Positions 6,054-14,125 of a stretch of 23,723 bases of DNA are shown piece by piece; position 1 is the first letter of the stretch, and each line of letters starts with the position of its first letter. The notes beneath the pieces were generated by a model. It was not told the origin of the DNA. It did not search any database and worked only from the letters and a program-made list of their open reading frames with translations. The stretch comes from Erysipelothrix sp. (GTDB taxonomy: Bacteria; Bacillota_I; Bacilli_A; Erysipelotrichales; Erysipelotrichaceae): positions 1-23,723 of the forward strand of contig JASLJD010000067.1 of NCBI GenBank assembly GCA_030152625.1, written 5' to 3'. Both the position numbers and the translations under genes were made by a program.

Positions 6054-8028
6054 TGTCTTTAACCTCTTTCAATAAACGCTCTTCATCCCATGTTTCAACA
6101 CCCAATTCTTGTGCTCGCGTTAATTTTGAACCCGCTCGTTCACCATAAACAAGCACGTCTGTATTCCCTGATACATTGCCTGTTACACGACCACCCATCG
6201 CTTCAATTTTTTGTTTCGCTTCTGAACGGGTCATGCTTTCAAGACTTCCAGTCAGGACAAATCGCATATCTGCAAAAACGGAGGATTGTTCTTTTTGCTC
6301 ATGCTGAGCTTGTACTCCCAAAGATAGAAGGTTTTCAACTAAATTCCGATTGTCTTCTAATTCAAAATAAGCAACAACCGAATCCGCAATCGTCACACCG
6401 ACTTCTTCAATTTCTAAAAACTCTTCCCGACTTGCATTCATGATTTTATCTAAAGATTTAAAATGATCCGCAATCAATTGAGCTGTTTTCGCCCCAACAT
6501 GACGAATGCCTAAAGCAAAAAGAAAACGGGACAGCGGTTTTTCTTTACTTTTTTCAATCGCTTCCAATAGTTTATCGGTGCTTTTCTCACCCATCTTTTC
6601 AAGTTTTAAAATATCTTCCCGATGATCTTTTAAACGATAAATATCTTCCACCGAATTTAAAAGATCGGCTTCATAGAGTTGTTCGACTCGCTTTTCTCCT
6701 AAAGTGTCAATTTCCATTGCAACCCTTGAAGAAAAATGAATCATACGCTCTAAAACTTGTTTAGGGCAATCCGTATTCACACAATAGTGATCCACTTCAC
6801 CCTCAAACTGAATGAGTGGATCATGACAAGCCGGACAAGTTTGAGGTATTGTATATGCTTGAATATCCGGCGATCTTTTTTCTTGATCAACCTCAACAAT
6901 CTCAGGAATGATGTCCCCTGCTTTTTGAATCGAGACAAAATCCCCTTCCCGAATATCTTTTTTAAGAATATAATCGAAATTATGTAAGGTAGCATAAGAA
7001 ACTTTTGAACCATCAACAAAAACCGGATCCAATTCCGCATTCGGTGTAATTTTACCCGTTCGACCAACCGTTAAAAATATTTTCTTTACCATCGTTTGAA
7101 CTTGTTCAGCAGGGAATTTATAGGCCATAGCAAAACGGGGACTGCGAACTGTATAACCTAAAGCTTCTTGCTCTTGAAAATCATTGACTTTCACAACGGC
7201 ACCATCGATATCATAAGGTAGTTGCGAACGCTCTGATTCAATATTGTAGATCGCTTTCATCAAGTCCCCAAAACTTTGAACATGATAAGCGTGGGGATTG
7301 ACTTTTAGCCCAAGACTTTGAAGATACTCCAAGGCTTCCTTTTGACTTTGAAGACCATGTTCTTCTGGATTCACAACCGTATACCAAAAAGCATCCAAGC
7401 CTCTTTGAGCAACCACGCTTGAATCAAGTTGACGAATACTTCCTGCAGCAGCATTTCGACAATTAGCAAAAAGTGCTAGACCTTCACTCTCACGTTCTTG
7501 ATTCACTTTCTCAAAAGAATCATATGGCATGAAAACTTCACCACGAACAAGAAGGTCGACTTCTTTCTTTAAGGTCAAAGGAACCGATGCAATCACCCGA
7601 ACATTATGGCTTACATCTTCCCCCACTTCCCCATCACCTCTTGTGACGGCACGATAAAATCTTCCTTCACGATATTCTAATGAAATCGCAAGCCCATCAA
7701 TTTTCATTTCCACAAGATAGTCCGGATCAGTAACAATCTTCTCAACACGTTGGGTGAATTCCTTCATATCGTTTTCTGAAAAAGCATTGCTTAATGAAAG
7801 CATCGGGCTACTGTGTTCAACTTTTTCAAAGGCATCAAGAACTTCACCACCAACTTTCTTTGTCGGAGAGTTGGGATCAGCCCACTCTGGATGTGCTTCT
7901 TCCAAAGCCAACAATTCATGAAAGAGTTTGTCATATTCATAATCAGAAATACTCGCCTGATCTAAAACATGGTATTCGTAGTTATATCTTTCAATATCTT
8001 TTCTTAGTTGTTCTATTTTTTCACGCAT
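6046..8028 (-). CDS. ligA: NAD-dependent DNA ligase
   Basis: 660 aa, full length. It seals nicks in DNA using NAD for adenylation during replication and repair. Domains in order: domain Ia with Y-H-V-L-D and D-Y-E-Y-D (residues 17-33); the nucleotidyltransferase with active-site Lys109 in K-I-D-G; the OB fold (about 310-385); a four-cysteine zinc finger at Cys397, 400, 415 and 420; helix-hairpin-helix repeats (about 430-570); and a C-terminal BRCT domain (about 585-655) with the M-G-G-R-V-T-G-N-V-S-G motif. All key parts are intact. The ATG overlaps the pcrA stop by one base (TAATG), as expected for the common pcrA-ligA pair. Confidence 0.98.
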   Translation of the reverse strand: MREKIEQLRKDIERYNYEYHVLDQASISDYEYDKLFHELLALEEAHPEWADPNSPTKKVGGEVLDAFEKVEHSSPMLSLSNAFSENDMKEFTQRVEKIVTDPDYLVEMKIDGLAISLEYREGRFYRAVTRGDGEVGEDVSHNVRVIASVPLTLKKEVDLLVRGEVFMPYDSFEKVNQERESEGLALFANCRNAAAGSIRQLDSSVVAQRGLDAFWYTVVNPEEHGLQSQKEALEYLQSLGLKVNPHAYHVQSFGDLMKAIYNIESERSQLPYDIDGAVVKVNDFQEQEALGYTVRSPRFAMAYKFPAEQVQTMVKKIFLTVGRTGKITPNAELDPVFVDGSKVSYATLHNFDYILKKDIREGDFVSIQKAGDIIPEIVEVDQEKRSPDIQAYTIPQTCPACHDPLIQFEGEVDHYCVNTDCPKQVLERMIHFSSRVAMEIDTLGEKRVEQLYEADLLNSVEDIYRLKDHREDILKLEKMGEKSTDKLLEAIEKSKEKPLSRFLFALGIRHVGAKTAQLIADHFKSLDKIMNASREEFLEIEEVGVTIADSVVAYFELEDNRNLVENLLSLGVQAQHEQKEQSSVFADMRFVLTGSLESMTRSEAKQKIEAMGGRVTGNVSGNTDVLVYGERAGSKLTRAQELGVETWDEERLLKEVKDNA

Positions 8029-10121
8029 TAGGATGACTCCTTTCTACTCAGTCCCGCAAAATACTTTGAAATCCTTTTAACACGATGCGGTTCTGGAAAT
8101 GCAATTTCTAAAACTTGATTATCTTGGCCGATGACAATACCGTTACCAAAGACAGGATGCACGACTTGATCGCCACTGCGAAATTCTGAAGAACTTTCAA
8201 TTTCTGGCAAACTGTTCTCAACACGAACTTTTTGCATTTTACTGCTACGATCTAAAACGCCCATTTCATAAAGAAAACGAGAAGGACGCAAAGACGAACT
8301 GTGAATAAAACTATGCCCGCTGTGATTACTGAGGTAGAGATGTTGTTTTGCTCTGGTTAAAGCAACATACATCAAACGTCTTTCTTCTTCCAAACCCTTC
8401 GCACTTTCTTCAATACTTCGACGATTTGGAAAAACATAATCAGACAAGCCCATAATAAAGACATGTTTAAACTCCAAGCCCTTGGCAGCATGAACGGTCA
8501 TTAAAGCAACTGCATCCGAACTGTCTGTTTCTTCACGATCGGTATAAAGACTGATCATCTGTAGATATGAAGCCAAGCTTTCATCAGGGTTTTGATTGAA
8601 GTAAGCTTCGATATCGCCCATCAATTCCTTCATGTTGTCATTACGAGATAATTCTTTTCGTTCTTTAAAATGTTCTTCAAGCCCTGTGTCTTTAAAAACC
8701 CGCTCCAAGAAAAGATGTTTGGGTTCTTCTCTTTCACTTTTTCTCAAAGTTTCTATTTTAGAAACATACCTCGAAACCGCTCTATTCGCTTTTCCTTCTT
8801 GATAGTCTTGAAGCATCAGTTCATAAATCATCTGATCTTTTTCATTGGCTCTTTCTTCATAATTTTCAATGGTCTTAGGACCAATGCCTTGACGAGGTGT
8901 TTGCACTGATCGTTTCAAGGCCAAATCATTCCCCAAAGAGACCATTTCTAAATAACTTAAAAACACTTTAATTTCCAATCGTTCAAAAAAGCTCATGCCT
9001 CCATAAACAATGTAAGGAATATCATAAGATCGCAAAACTTTTTCCAAGGCTCGTGATAGATAGTTGGAACGATAAAGGATGGCGATATCTGAAAACGCCT
9101 CCCCTTCATCCGCAAGGTTTTGAAGCTTTGAAGCAATCCAGTAAGCTTCCTCATCCCCATCACTCAATGCCTCATACACAATCTCAGAGCCCTTACCCAT
9201 CACGGATTCTAAGTCCTTATCTTCGCGCTCACGATTGTATTTAATCAAACGATTAGCTGTATCGAGGATTGTTTGGCTTGAACGATAATTTTTAGTTAAG
9301 AAAATCGTTTCTGCGTCTGGAAAGTATTGTGGAAAGTTCATAATAAAACGAACATCGGCGCCACGCCAAGTATAGATTGTTTGATCGGGATCCCCAACAA
9401 CATACAATTCATTCTCGGATCCTACCAGATCACGAATGATCCGATACTGAATATGATCCACATCTTGAAATTCATCGACACACAAAACATCGAATTTCTT
9501 TTGCCATTTCTCTAAGACAACGGGATCCCGTTCAAAAAGATAATACACTTCTAATAAGATATCATCAAAATCTAAAGCCCCTTGTTTTTCTTTTGATGAT
9601 TCATAATAGGCATAAAGTTCTGCTTTGAGTCTTTCTTCTTCACCAAAAGCTTTCTTCTTAGCATCTTCCGGTAAAATAAACTGACTTTTTTGCGTAGAAA
9701 TATAATGAATCACATCACGCATTGGATATGATTTTGCATCCAAGTCATGATAACGATAAGCACTCCTTAAAATCGTTTGTTGATCAGAATTATCAATAAT
9801 CGTGAAATATCGCGGAAGATTGCAAGCTGCATACTCCTCCCTTAAAACACGAACACAAAGCGAGTGAATGGTTGAGATATGAGCCCTGTTCGCAATACCA
9901 TAAGGCTCTAAACGCTCTTTCATTTCTTTCGCTGCTTTATTTGTAAAGGTAATTGCACATAAACGAGATGGATGATAGCCTAAAACATCAACCAAATAAA
10001 GAAGGCGTGTTGTTAAAACACGGGTTTTTCCACTCCCCGCTCCGGCAATCACTCGAAGATATTTCTTTTCAGCGGTGACCGCTGCATGTTGTCTTTCATT
10101 TAAATCTTTTAAATAATCCAT
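8028..10121 (-). CDS. pcrA: ATP-dependent DNA helicase, UvrD/PcrA family
   Basis: 697 aa SF1A 3'-5' helicase for repair, plasmid replication and removal of stalled complexes. The Q motif L-N-E-R-Q and Walker A A-G-A-G-S-G-K-T (26-33) are present. Motif II is D-E-F-Q (216-219), motif III G-D-P-D-Q-T-I-Y-T-W-R-G, motif V T-V-H-A-A-K-G-L-E-F and motif VI V-A-L-T-R-A. The C-terminal tail carries the G-D-x-V-x-H-P-x-F-G-x-G module, the Tudor-like domain by which PcrA binds RNA polymerase. Length is a little under B. subtilis PcrA (739). The ribosome binding site AAGGTGATG precedes the ATG. It is the first gene of the seven-gene minus-strand operon; no pcrB is seen upstream, where the gene is divergent from a methyltransferase instead. 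Confidence 0.97.
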   Translation of the reverse strand: MDYLKDLNERQHAAVTAEKKYLRVIAGAGSGKTRVLTTRLLYLVDVLGYHPSRLCAITFTNKAAKEMKERLEPYGIANRAHISTIHSLCVRVLREEYAACNLPRYFTIIDNSDQQTILRSAYRYHDLDAKSYPMRDVIHYISTQKSQFILPEDAKKKAFGEEERLKAELYAYYESSKEKQGALDFDDILLEVYYLFERDPVVLEKWQKKFDVLCVDEFQDVDHIQYRIIRDLVGSENELYVVGDPDQTIYTWRGADVRFIMNFPQYFPDAETIFLTKNYRSSQTILDTANRLIKYNREREDKDLESVMGKGSEIVYEALSDGDEEAYWIASKLQNLADEGEAFSDIAILYRSNYLSRALEKVLRSYDIPYIVYGGMSFFERLEIKVFLSYLEMVSLGNDLALKRSVQTPRQGIGPKTIENYEERANEKDQMIYELMLQDYQEGKANRAVSRYVSKIETLRKSEREEPKHLFLERVFKDTGLEEHFKERKELSRNDNMKELMGDIEAYFNQNPDESLASYLQMISLYTDREETDSSDAVALMTVHAAKGLEFKHVFIMGLSDYVFPNRRSIEESAKGLEEERRLMYVALTRAKQHLYLSNHSGHSFIHSSSLRPSRFLYEMGVLDRSSKMQKVRVENSLPEIESSSEFRSGDQVVHPVFGNGIVIGQDNQVLEIAFPEPHRVKRISKYFAGLSRKESS

Positions 10122-10137
10122 CTCATCACCTTTTCTT

Positions 10138-10143
10138 ATTATA
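10138..10143 (-). promoter_or_regulatory. Extended -10 of the pcrA operon promoter
   Basis: TGC-TATAAT on the minus strand (10146-10138) is an extended -10 element, 16 bases before the pcrA ATG. No good -35 box is seen at 16-18 bases spacing. Transcription would start very close to the ribosome binding site. Confidence 0.6.
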
Positions 10144-10155
10144 GCATACTCGTCA

Positions 10156-10164
10156 TGGTATAAT
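10156..10164 (+). promoter_or_regulatory. Extended -10 of the methyltransferase-rluA promoter
   Basis: TGG-TATAAT (10156-10164) is an extended -10. The -35 position (10136-10141, TTATTA) is weak. Transcription should start near 10171, about 12 bases before the ATG at 10183, so the leader would hold little more than the ribosome binding site AAGAGGG (10171-10177). Confidence 0.65.
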
Positions 10165-10182
10165 GTTAAAAAGAGGGATCGT

Positions 10183-11028
10183 ATGCTAGTAAATAAAAAC
10201 TTAGAAAACTATCGAATATTAGCCTTAGAAAACGGCTATAAAATTGAATCGATTCAGAACATCGTTTTAAAAAGAGACGATGTCAATGCAAGGAAAACTG
10301 GAAAGTTTGAAGGCGTCATTCATGCCCAATTCCAAAATAAAAAATGGAACAAAAAATTGAAGCCTTGGATCTTTGAATACAAGGATTTGAAGTTTATATT
10401 GAAACAAGGCAAAAGTCATCATATTGGCGTTTTCCCAGAACAAAGCAATAATTGGGATTGGTTAGAAAAGCAATGTAAAACATATCCTGATGCGCATGTT
10501 TTAAATCTTTTTGCCTATACAGGTGGGGCAAGCTTTGCTTGTGCCAAAGCAGGGGCTAAAGAAGTTGTCCACATCGATGCCTTAAAGTCAGCAGTCGATT
10601 GGGCCAAAGAAAACGCTCAAATCAACAACTTAGACAAACATTATATTCGTTATATTGTCGAGGATGCAAGAAAGTTTGTGCAAAGAGAAGTTAAAAGAGA
10701 AAGGAACTATGAAGGCATTATTCTTGATCCACCAAGCTTTGGCCGTGGACCCAAAGGACAAATTTGGAAAATTGAAGAAGATCTCGAGGATCTTTTGCGG
10801 GATTTAATGCCTTTACTGAAAAAGAACGGTCGTTTTCTTGTCTTGAACACCTATTCAAAAGATTTACCGAAAGAACAAGTGGAAAAGCTTTTAAGAAAAA
10901 TTTTGAAAGAAAACAAGCTACCCGTACATACTAAAGCCTATGACTTGGCTTTCCCTGTTGAAAATACCCATGAAGTCCTCCTTCAAGGACAAAGTGTAAG
11001 GTGGTGTTACGATGAAAATAATTTATGA
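10183..11028 (+). CDS. Class I SAM-dependent RNA methyltransferase, RlmI-like, without PUA domain
   Basis: 281 aa. The Rossmann SAM-binding motif is V-L-N-L-F-A-Y-T-G-G-A-S (106-117), the acidic ribose-binding residue is in H-I-D-A (130-133), and the catalytic loop is D-P-P-S-F-G-R-G-P-K-G (182-192), characteristic of the RlmI/RlmK group of 23S rRNA methyltransferases. E. coli RlmI (about 396 aa) carries an N-terminal PUA domain; here only a short N-terminal strand region precedes the Rossmann fold, so the substrate may differ. The gene overlaps the following RluA-type pseudouridine synthase by 17 bases, which supports an RNA-modification role. Target base and rRNA position cannot be told from the sequence. 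Confidence 0.85.
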   Translation: MLVNKNLENYRILALENGYKIESIQNIVLKRDDVNARKTGKFEGVIHAQFQNKKWNKKLKPWIFEYKDLKFILKQGKSHHIGVFPEQSNNWDWLEKQCKTYPDAHVLNLFAYTGGASFACAKAGAKEVVHIDALKSAVDWAKENAQINNLDKHYIRYIVEDARKFVQREVKRERNYEGIILDPPSFGRGPKGQIWKIEEDLEDLLRDLMPLLKKNGRFLVLNTYSKDLPKEQVEKLLRKILKENKLPVHTKAYDLAFPVENTHEVLLQGQSVRWCYDENNL

Positions 11029-11668
11029 GGATAATCATTTGATTGTTGTTGAAAAACCGATTAATCAACCCAGTCAAGAAGATGCATCGCAAGATCTTGA
11101 TATGGTCACAGAAATCAAAGCTTATCTTGTTGAGAAATACAATAAACCTGGCGATGCTTATTTGGGGCTTGTCCACCGCTTAGACCGACCGGTAGGCGGT
11201 GTGATGGTTTTTGCCAAAACAAGTAAAGCAGCTTCTCGTTTAAGCCAACAAATCCGTGAAGGTGATTTCAAAAAAGAATATATTGCGATTGTTGAAGGTT
11301 ATATCGAAGCGCAAAGCTTAGAAGATTATCTCTACAAAGATCGTCGAAGCAACACTTCCTATGTGACTAAGAACAAGAAAAAAGGAAAATATGCACGGCT
11401 CGATATCTTGAAGAGTGAATACCATGCGCAACATCAATTATCAAAACTTGAGATTGATTTGATCACAGGGCGTTCACATCAAATTCGAGTTCAACTAGCG
11501 AGTCGCAATCTTGCGATTTGGGGGGATGCTCGTTATAATCCAAAAGCTCTTCCTGGAGAGCAAATTGCTTTGTGGGCACACCGACTTTCTTTCAATCATC
11601 CAACAAAAAAAGAGCGCTTGACCTTCACAAGTCCAGCGCCTGAAAAATTTCCTTACTCACTTTGGTAA
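11012..11668 (+). CDS. RluA-family RNA pseudouridine synthase (short form, no S4 domain)
   Basis: 218 aa. It isomerises uridine to pseudouridine in rRNA or tRNA. The catalytic motif is G-L-V-H-R-L-D-R-P (52-60) with the nucleophile Asp58; the opening I-I-Y-E-D-N-H-L-I-V-V-E-K-P and the late L-I-T-G-R-S-H-Q-I-R-V-Q-L-A motif are both standard for the RluA/RluD fold. There is no N-terminal S4 domain, as in the short forms of the family. The start has the ribosome binding site AAGGTGGTG five bases upstream and lies inside the end of the methyltransferase gene. Its 3' end overlaps the convergent patatin gene by 16 bases. Target site unknown. Confidence 0.9.
   Translation: MKIIYEDNHLIVVEKPINQPSQEDASQDLDMVTEIKAYLVEKYNKPGDAYLGLVHRLDRPVGGVMVFAKTSKAASRLSQQIREGDFKKEYIAIVEGYIEAQSLEDYLYKDRRSNTSYVTKNKKKGKYARLDILKSEYHAQHQLSKLEIDLITGRSHQIRVQLASRNLAIWGDARYNPKALPGEQIALWAHRLSFNHPTKKERLTFTSPAPEKFPYSLW
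11605..11640 (-). terminator. Terminator of the patatin gene, embedded in the rluA-type gene
   Basis: On the minus strand an outer stem GGCGCT / AGCGCT (11640-11635 with 11618-11613, one G-T pair) encloses an inner stem GACTT / AGGTC with loop GTGA. It is followed by C and seven T (11611-11605). It starts 13 bases past the patatin stop and lies wholly within the coding sequence of the opposing pseudouridine synthase. Confidence 0.75.
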
Positions 11669-12516
11669 AGTTTTAAAAGTTCTTCTTTTCGTGCTTCACA
11701 ATCTCGATAAGCCAGTTCAAAGAGAGCATCAAATTGCTCATATGTTCCAGAAAAGCGGCCAACACCCAGTTCCTCACTTGGATACAGGTACACCGCTTTT
11801 TCTTTTGCAACCAAGTCATCAATCAAAGCTCTTTCTTCATAATAAACATCTCTTCGTTCTTCAAAAGCCTGCACAAGCTTCGGTTTTTTACGATATTTCA
11901 ATCGAAGAAAATGTTTCTCTAAAAATCCTTGAGGTTTTCGCACATAGTTTTGGGACTTAGTGGTCACAATAACATGCTTATCACAGCCTTTTTCAAGGCT
12001 TTTTTCAACTGGAATCATAGTGGTAATACCGCCATCCATATAAGCTGTCCCCTCGATTTTCACCGGTTTTCCAAAAACAGGCAAGGTACAAGCCGCTTTA
12101 ACATAATCGGGTCTTTTCGCAACTTCTTTTGCATCGACCCATACGGTCTTTTGTTGTTCATAGTCGTAAACACCGACATCGATATCCGCTTTGACTTGAT
12201 CAAGCTTTTCCAATGGATAATCGACTTGTTCAGAAAGAGTATCGAACATATAGTCATAGGCCACCAAAGTTCCCTCGGTCAAAAGAGAACGAAAGCCAAC
12301 ATTCTTTTTATCCGTTGCATAGTCAATGGAAGCCTTTTTTAAGGTTTCTTTTTTATTCAATGCGAACATCGTTCCATACAAGGCACCTGAGGAGATGCCT
12401 ACAATGTAATCAAATTCAAAGTCATTATCTAAAAACCAGGCAAGAACGCCGGCGGTATACGCACCGCGCATTCCGCCACCTTCTAAGACCAAGCCGATTC
12501 GTTTCTTTTTTGTCAT
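11653..12516 (-). CDS. Patatin-like phospholipase (RssA/YlbK type)
   Basis: 287 aa from the ATG at 12516. Patatin-fold lipid acyl hydrolase with a Ser-Asp dyad. The oxyanion loop is E-G-G-G-M-R-G (12-18), the nucleophile elbow G-I-S-S-G (40-44) carries Ser42, and Asp161 lies in D-G-G. No signal peptide is seen, so it acts in the cytoplasm or on the inner leaflet. An in-frame GTG nine codons upstream (12543) would overlap the cls end; the ATG has a good ribosome binding site (GAGGAG, 8 bases upstream) and leaves a 13-base gap after cls, so I chose it. It is co-transcribed with cardiolipin synthase, suggesting a role in phospholipid turnover. Exact substrate unknown. Confidence 0.88.
   Translation of the reverse strand: MTKKKRIGLVLEGGGMRGAYTAGVLAWFLDNDFEFDYIVGISSGALYGTMFALNKKETLKKASIDYATDKKNVGFRSLLTEGTLVAYDYMFDTLSEQVDYPLEKLDQVKADIDVGVYDYEQQKTVWVDAKEVAKRPDYVKAACTLPVFGKPVKIEGTAYMDGGITTMIPVEKSLEKGCDKHVIVTTKSQNYVRKPQGFLEKHFLRLKYRKKPKLVQAFEERRDVYYEERALIDDLVAKEKAVYLYPSEELGVGRFSGTYEQFDALFELAYRDCEARKEELLKLYQSE
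11751..11806 (+). terminator. Possible weak terminator of the methyltransferase-rluA unit inside the patatin gene
   Basis: AAAAGCGG (11751-11758) pairs with CCGCTTTT (11793-11800), followed by TCTTTTG on the plus strand. It lies about 85-140 bases past the pseudouridine synthase stop. The 34-base loop is long, so this is only a candidate. Confidence 0.25.
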
Positions 12517-12529
12517 CCTCAACACTCCT

Positions 12530-14047
12530 CTATAGTAAGCCACTGAATATTCTTAGAAAAGAACGTAACATACGCAAAGGATAAGATACTTTATCCACAT
12601 CTTCTTGAGTAATTTCAATGGATTCTTCAATGATTGCAAGTGAATCATCATAACACTCTTGCACAACCTTATGATCAATAAACAGTATACTGCACTCAAA
12701 ATGGAGATAGTAACTTCTAAAGTCCATGTTTGTTGTCCCTACCAAAGCAAGTTCATCATCAATTACAATCGTTTTAGAATGAATAAAACCCGGTTTGTAC
12801 TCATAGACTCTCACACCGCTTTGAATTAATTGCTCATAACTCGATTTAGTCACTTCATTCACCAGTTTTTTATCTGGAATGTGTGGGAGCATGATGCGAA
12901 CATCAACGCCACTTTCCGCCGCAACCGTAAGAGCCTTCATAATTTCATGACCGACAATAAAGTATGGGGTTTGAATATAAATATAATCTTTCGCATTATG
13001 AATCATCGTCAAATGGGCATCCGCACCAACATCATATTTATCAGTCGGTGCATCATCAAAAGGCATCACAAAACCTTCTGACTTGAAGTCTTCCGGAAAG
13101 TCATAACGAAAATCATCCGGGTTATCTTTTTCTTCTGCATAGTAACTATAAATTTGTAAGAACATCAGGGTTAGAGAATGAACAGCTTGTCCTTCGATTA
13201 AAACAGCTGTATCTTTCCAATGTCCAAAACGTTCAATTCGATTAATATACTCATCTGCAATATTAATACCACCGACAATGCCATAGCGGCCATCAACAAT
13301 CAAAGCTTTTCGGTGATCACGGTTGTTCATTTGGACTGCAAGGCGTGGTACTAAGGGATTGAAAACAACGACCTTAACACCAATCTCTTCCAAATCCTTT
13401 TTCAATTGGGGATATAAAGAACATCCCCAATCATCAAATATAACGCGAACATCGACGCCTTCTTTAACTTTTCGCTCTAAGATCTCATAAACAATATCCC
13501 ACATATAACCTTCTTTGATAATGAAATATTCTAAAAAGATAAAATCTTCCGCAGATTCTAGGATTTCTTGCATGACTTCAAATTTCTTCTCACCAGTCTC
13601 AAGATATTCGCCCTTTGTATTATCATAAACTGGGAAATGAGATGCCGAATAGATGTATTGAATAAGACGATACCAATTTGAATTGTTTTTCTTGAAATCA
13701 TCAATTAGGGTGTTTTGCTGTAAGTAGAGATCTTCCGAATAGGCCTCACTTGCCTTGCTTCGCAATTCTTTTGGAACTTTTCTTTCACCAAAAAGCAGAT
13801 ATAAGACGGCTCCAAAGGGTGGAATCGTCAAAATAATAACGGCCCAAGCAAAGCGATAATAGGGATTATCATGGCGATTGATAACATGTAAAAGCAATAA
13901 AAAGGATAAAACTTGAAGTAATGCATGGATAATCGCATAATTATTGGTAAGTTTCCAAGCAATCGTAAAAAGCAAAGCAAATTCAAAAACAATTGCAATA
14001 GCAACAATAAAAATCTTATGGGTTATGATCCTGAGTATTTTTTTCAT
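12530..14047 (-). CDS. cls: Cardiolipin synthase (phospholipase D superfamily)
   Basis: 505 aa from the ATG at 14047, normal family length (480-510). It makes cardiolipin from two phosphatidylglycerol molecules at the membrane. Three hydrophobic segments occupy about residues 8-30, 38-57 and 66-87. Two HxK-D motifs follow: H245-R-K247 with D252 (D-H-R-K-A-L-I-V-D) and H423-S-K425 with D430 (I-H-S-K-T-I-V-I-D). The PLD domains are intact. A TTG at 14059 is also in frame, but GAGGG at -10 to -6 lies directly before the ATG, and the TTG would overlap that ribosome binding site. It is the first gene of a two-gene unit with the patatin phospholipase. The upstream 78 bases are shared with the divergent CofE-like gene; TACAAT (14085-14080) is a weak -10 candidate. 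Confidence 0.94.
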   Translation of the reverse strand: MKKILRIITHKIFIVAIAIVFEFALLFTIAWKLTNNYAIIHALLQVLSFLLLLHVINRHDNPYYRFAWAVIILTIPPFGAVLYLLFGERKVPKELRSKASEAYSEDLYLQQNTLIDDFKKNNSNWYRLIQYIYSASHFPVYDNTKGEYLETGEKKFEVMQEILESAEDFIFLEYFIIKEGYMWDIVYEILERKVKEGVDVRVIFDDWGCSLYPQLKKDLEEIGVKVVVFNPLVPRLAVQMNNRDHRKALIVDGRYGIVGGINIADEYINRIERFGHWKDTAVLIEGQAVHSLTLMFLQIYSYYAEEKDNPDDFRYDFPEDFKSEGFVMPFDDAPTDKYDVGADAHLTMIHNAKDYIYIQTPYFIVGHEIMKALTVAAESGVDVRIMLPHIPDKKLVNEVTKSSYEQLIQSGVRVYEYKPGFIHSKTIVIDDELALVGTTNMDFRSYYLHFECSILFIDHKVVQECYDDSLAIIEESIEITQEDVDKVSYPLRMLRSFLRIFSGLL

Positions 14048-14068
14048 GATATCCCTCAACTTTCGTTC

Positions 14069-14097
14069 TTGCGATTTAAATTGTAAATCGTTATGAT
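14069..14097 (+). promoter_or_regulatory. Promoter of the CofE-like gene with an inverted repeat in the spacer
   Basis: TTGCGA (14069-14074) and TATGAT (14092-14097) are 17 bases apart. A perfect 7-bp inverted repeat CGATTTA-AATTG-TAAATCG (14072-14090) overlaps the -35 end and fills the spacer, a position where a repressor would block RNA polymerase. The promoter match is good; the operator role is inference. Confidence 0.65.
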
Positions 14098-14125
14098 ATG
14101 CATATGAGAAAGAAGGTTATGTTTT

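Noticed and set aside
6090..6443. 117-codon open frame opposite the C-terminal BRCT region of ligA.
   Set aside because: Composition is that of an antisense shadow and no start signal is seen.
11929..12342. 137-codon open frame on the plus strand opposite the patatin gene.
   Set aside because: It is antisense to a gene with intact catalytic motifs, resembles no family and has no good ribosome binding site.
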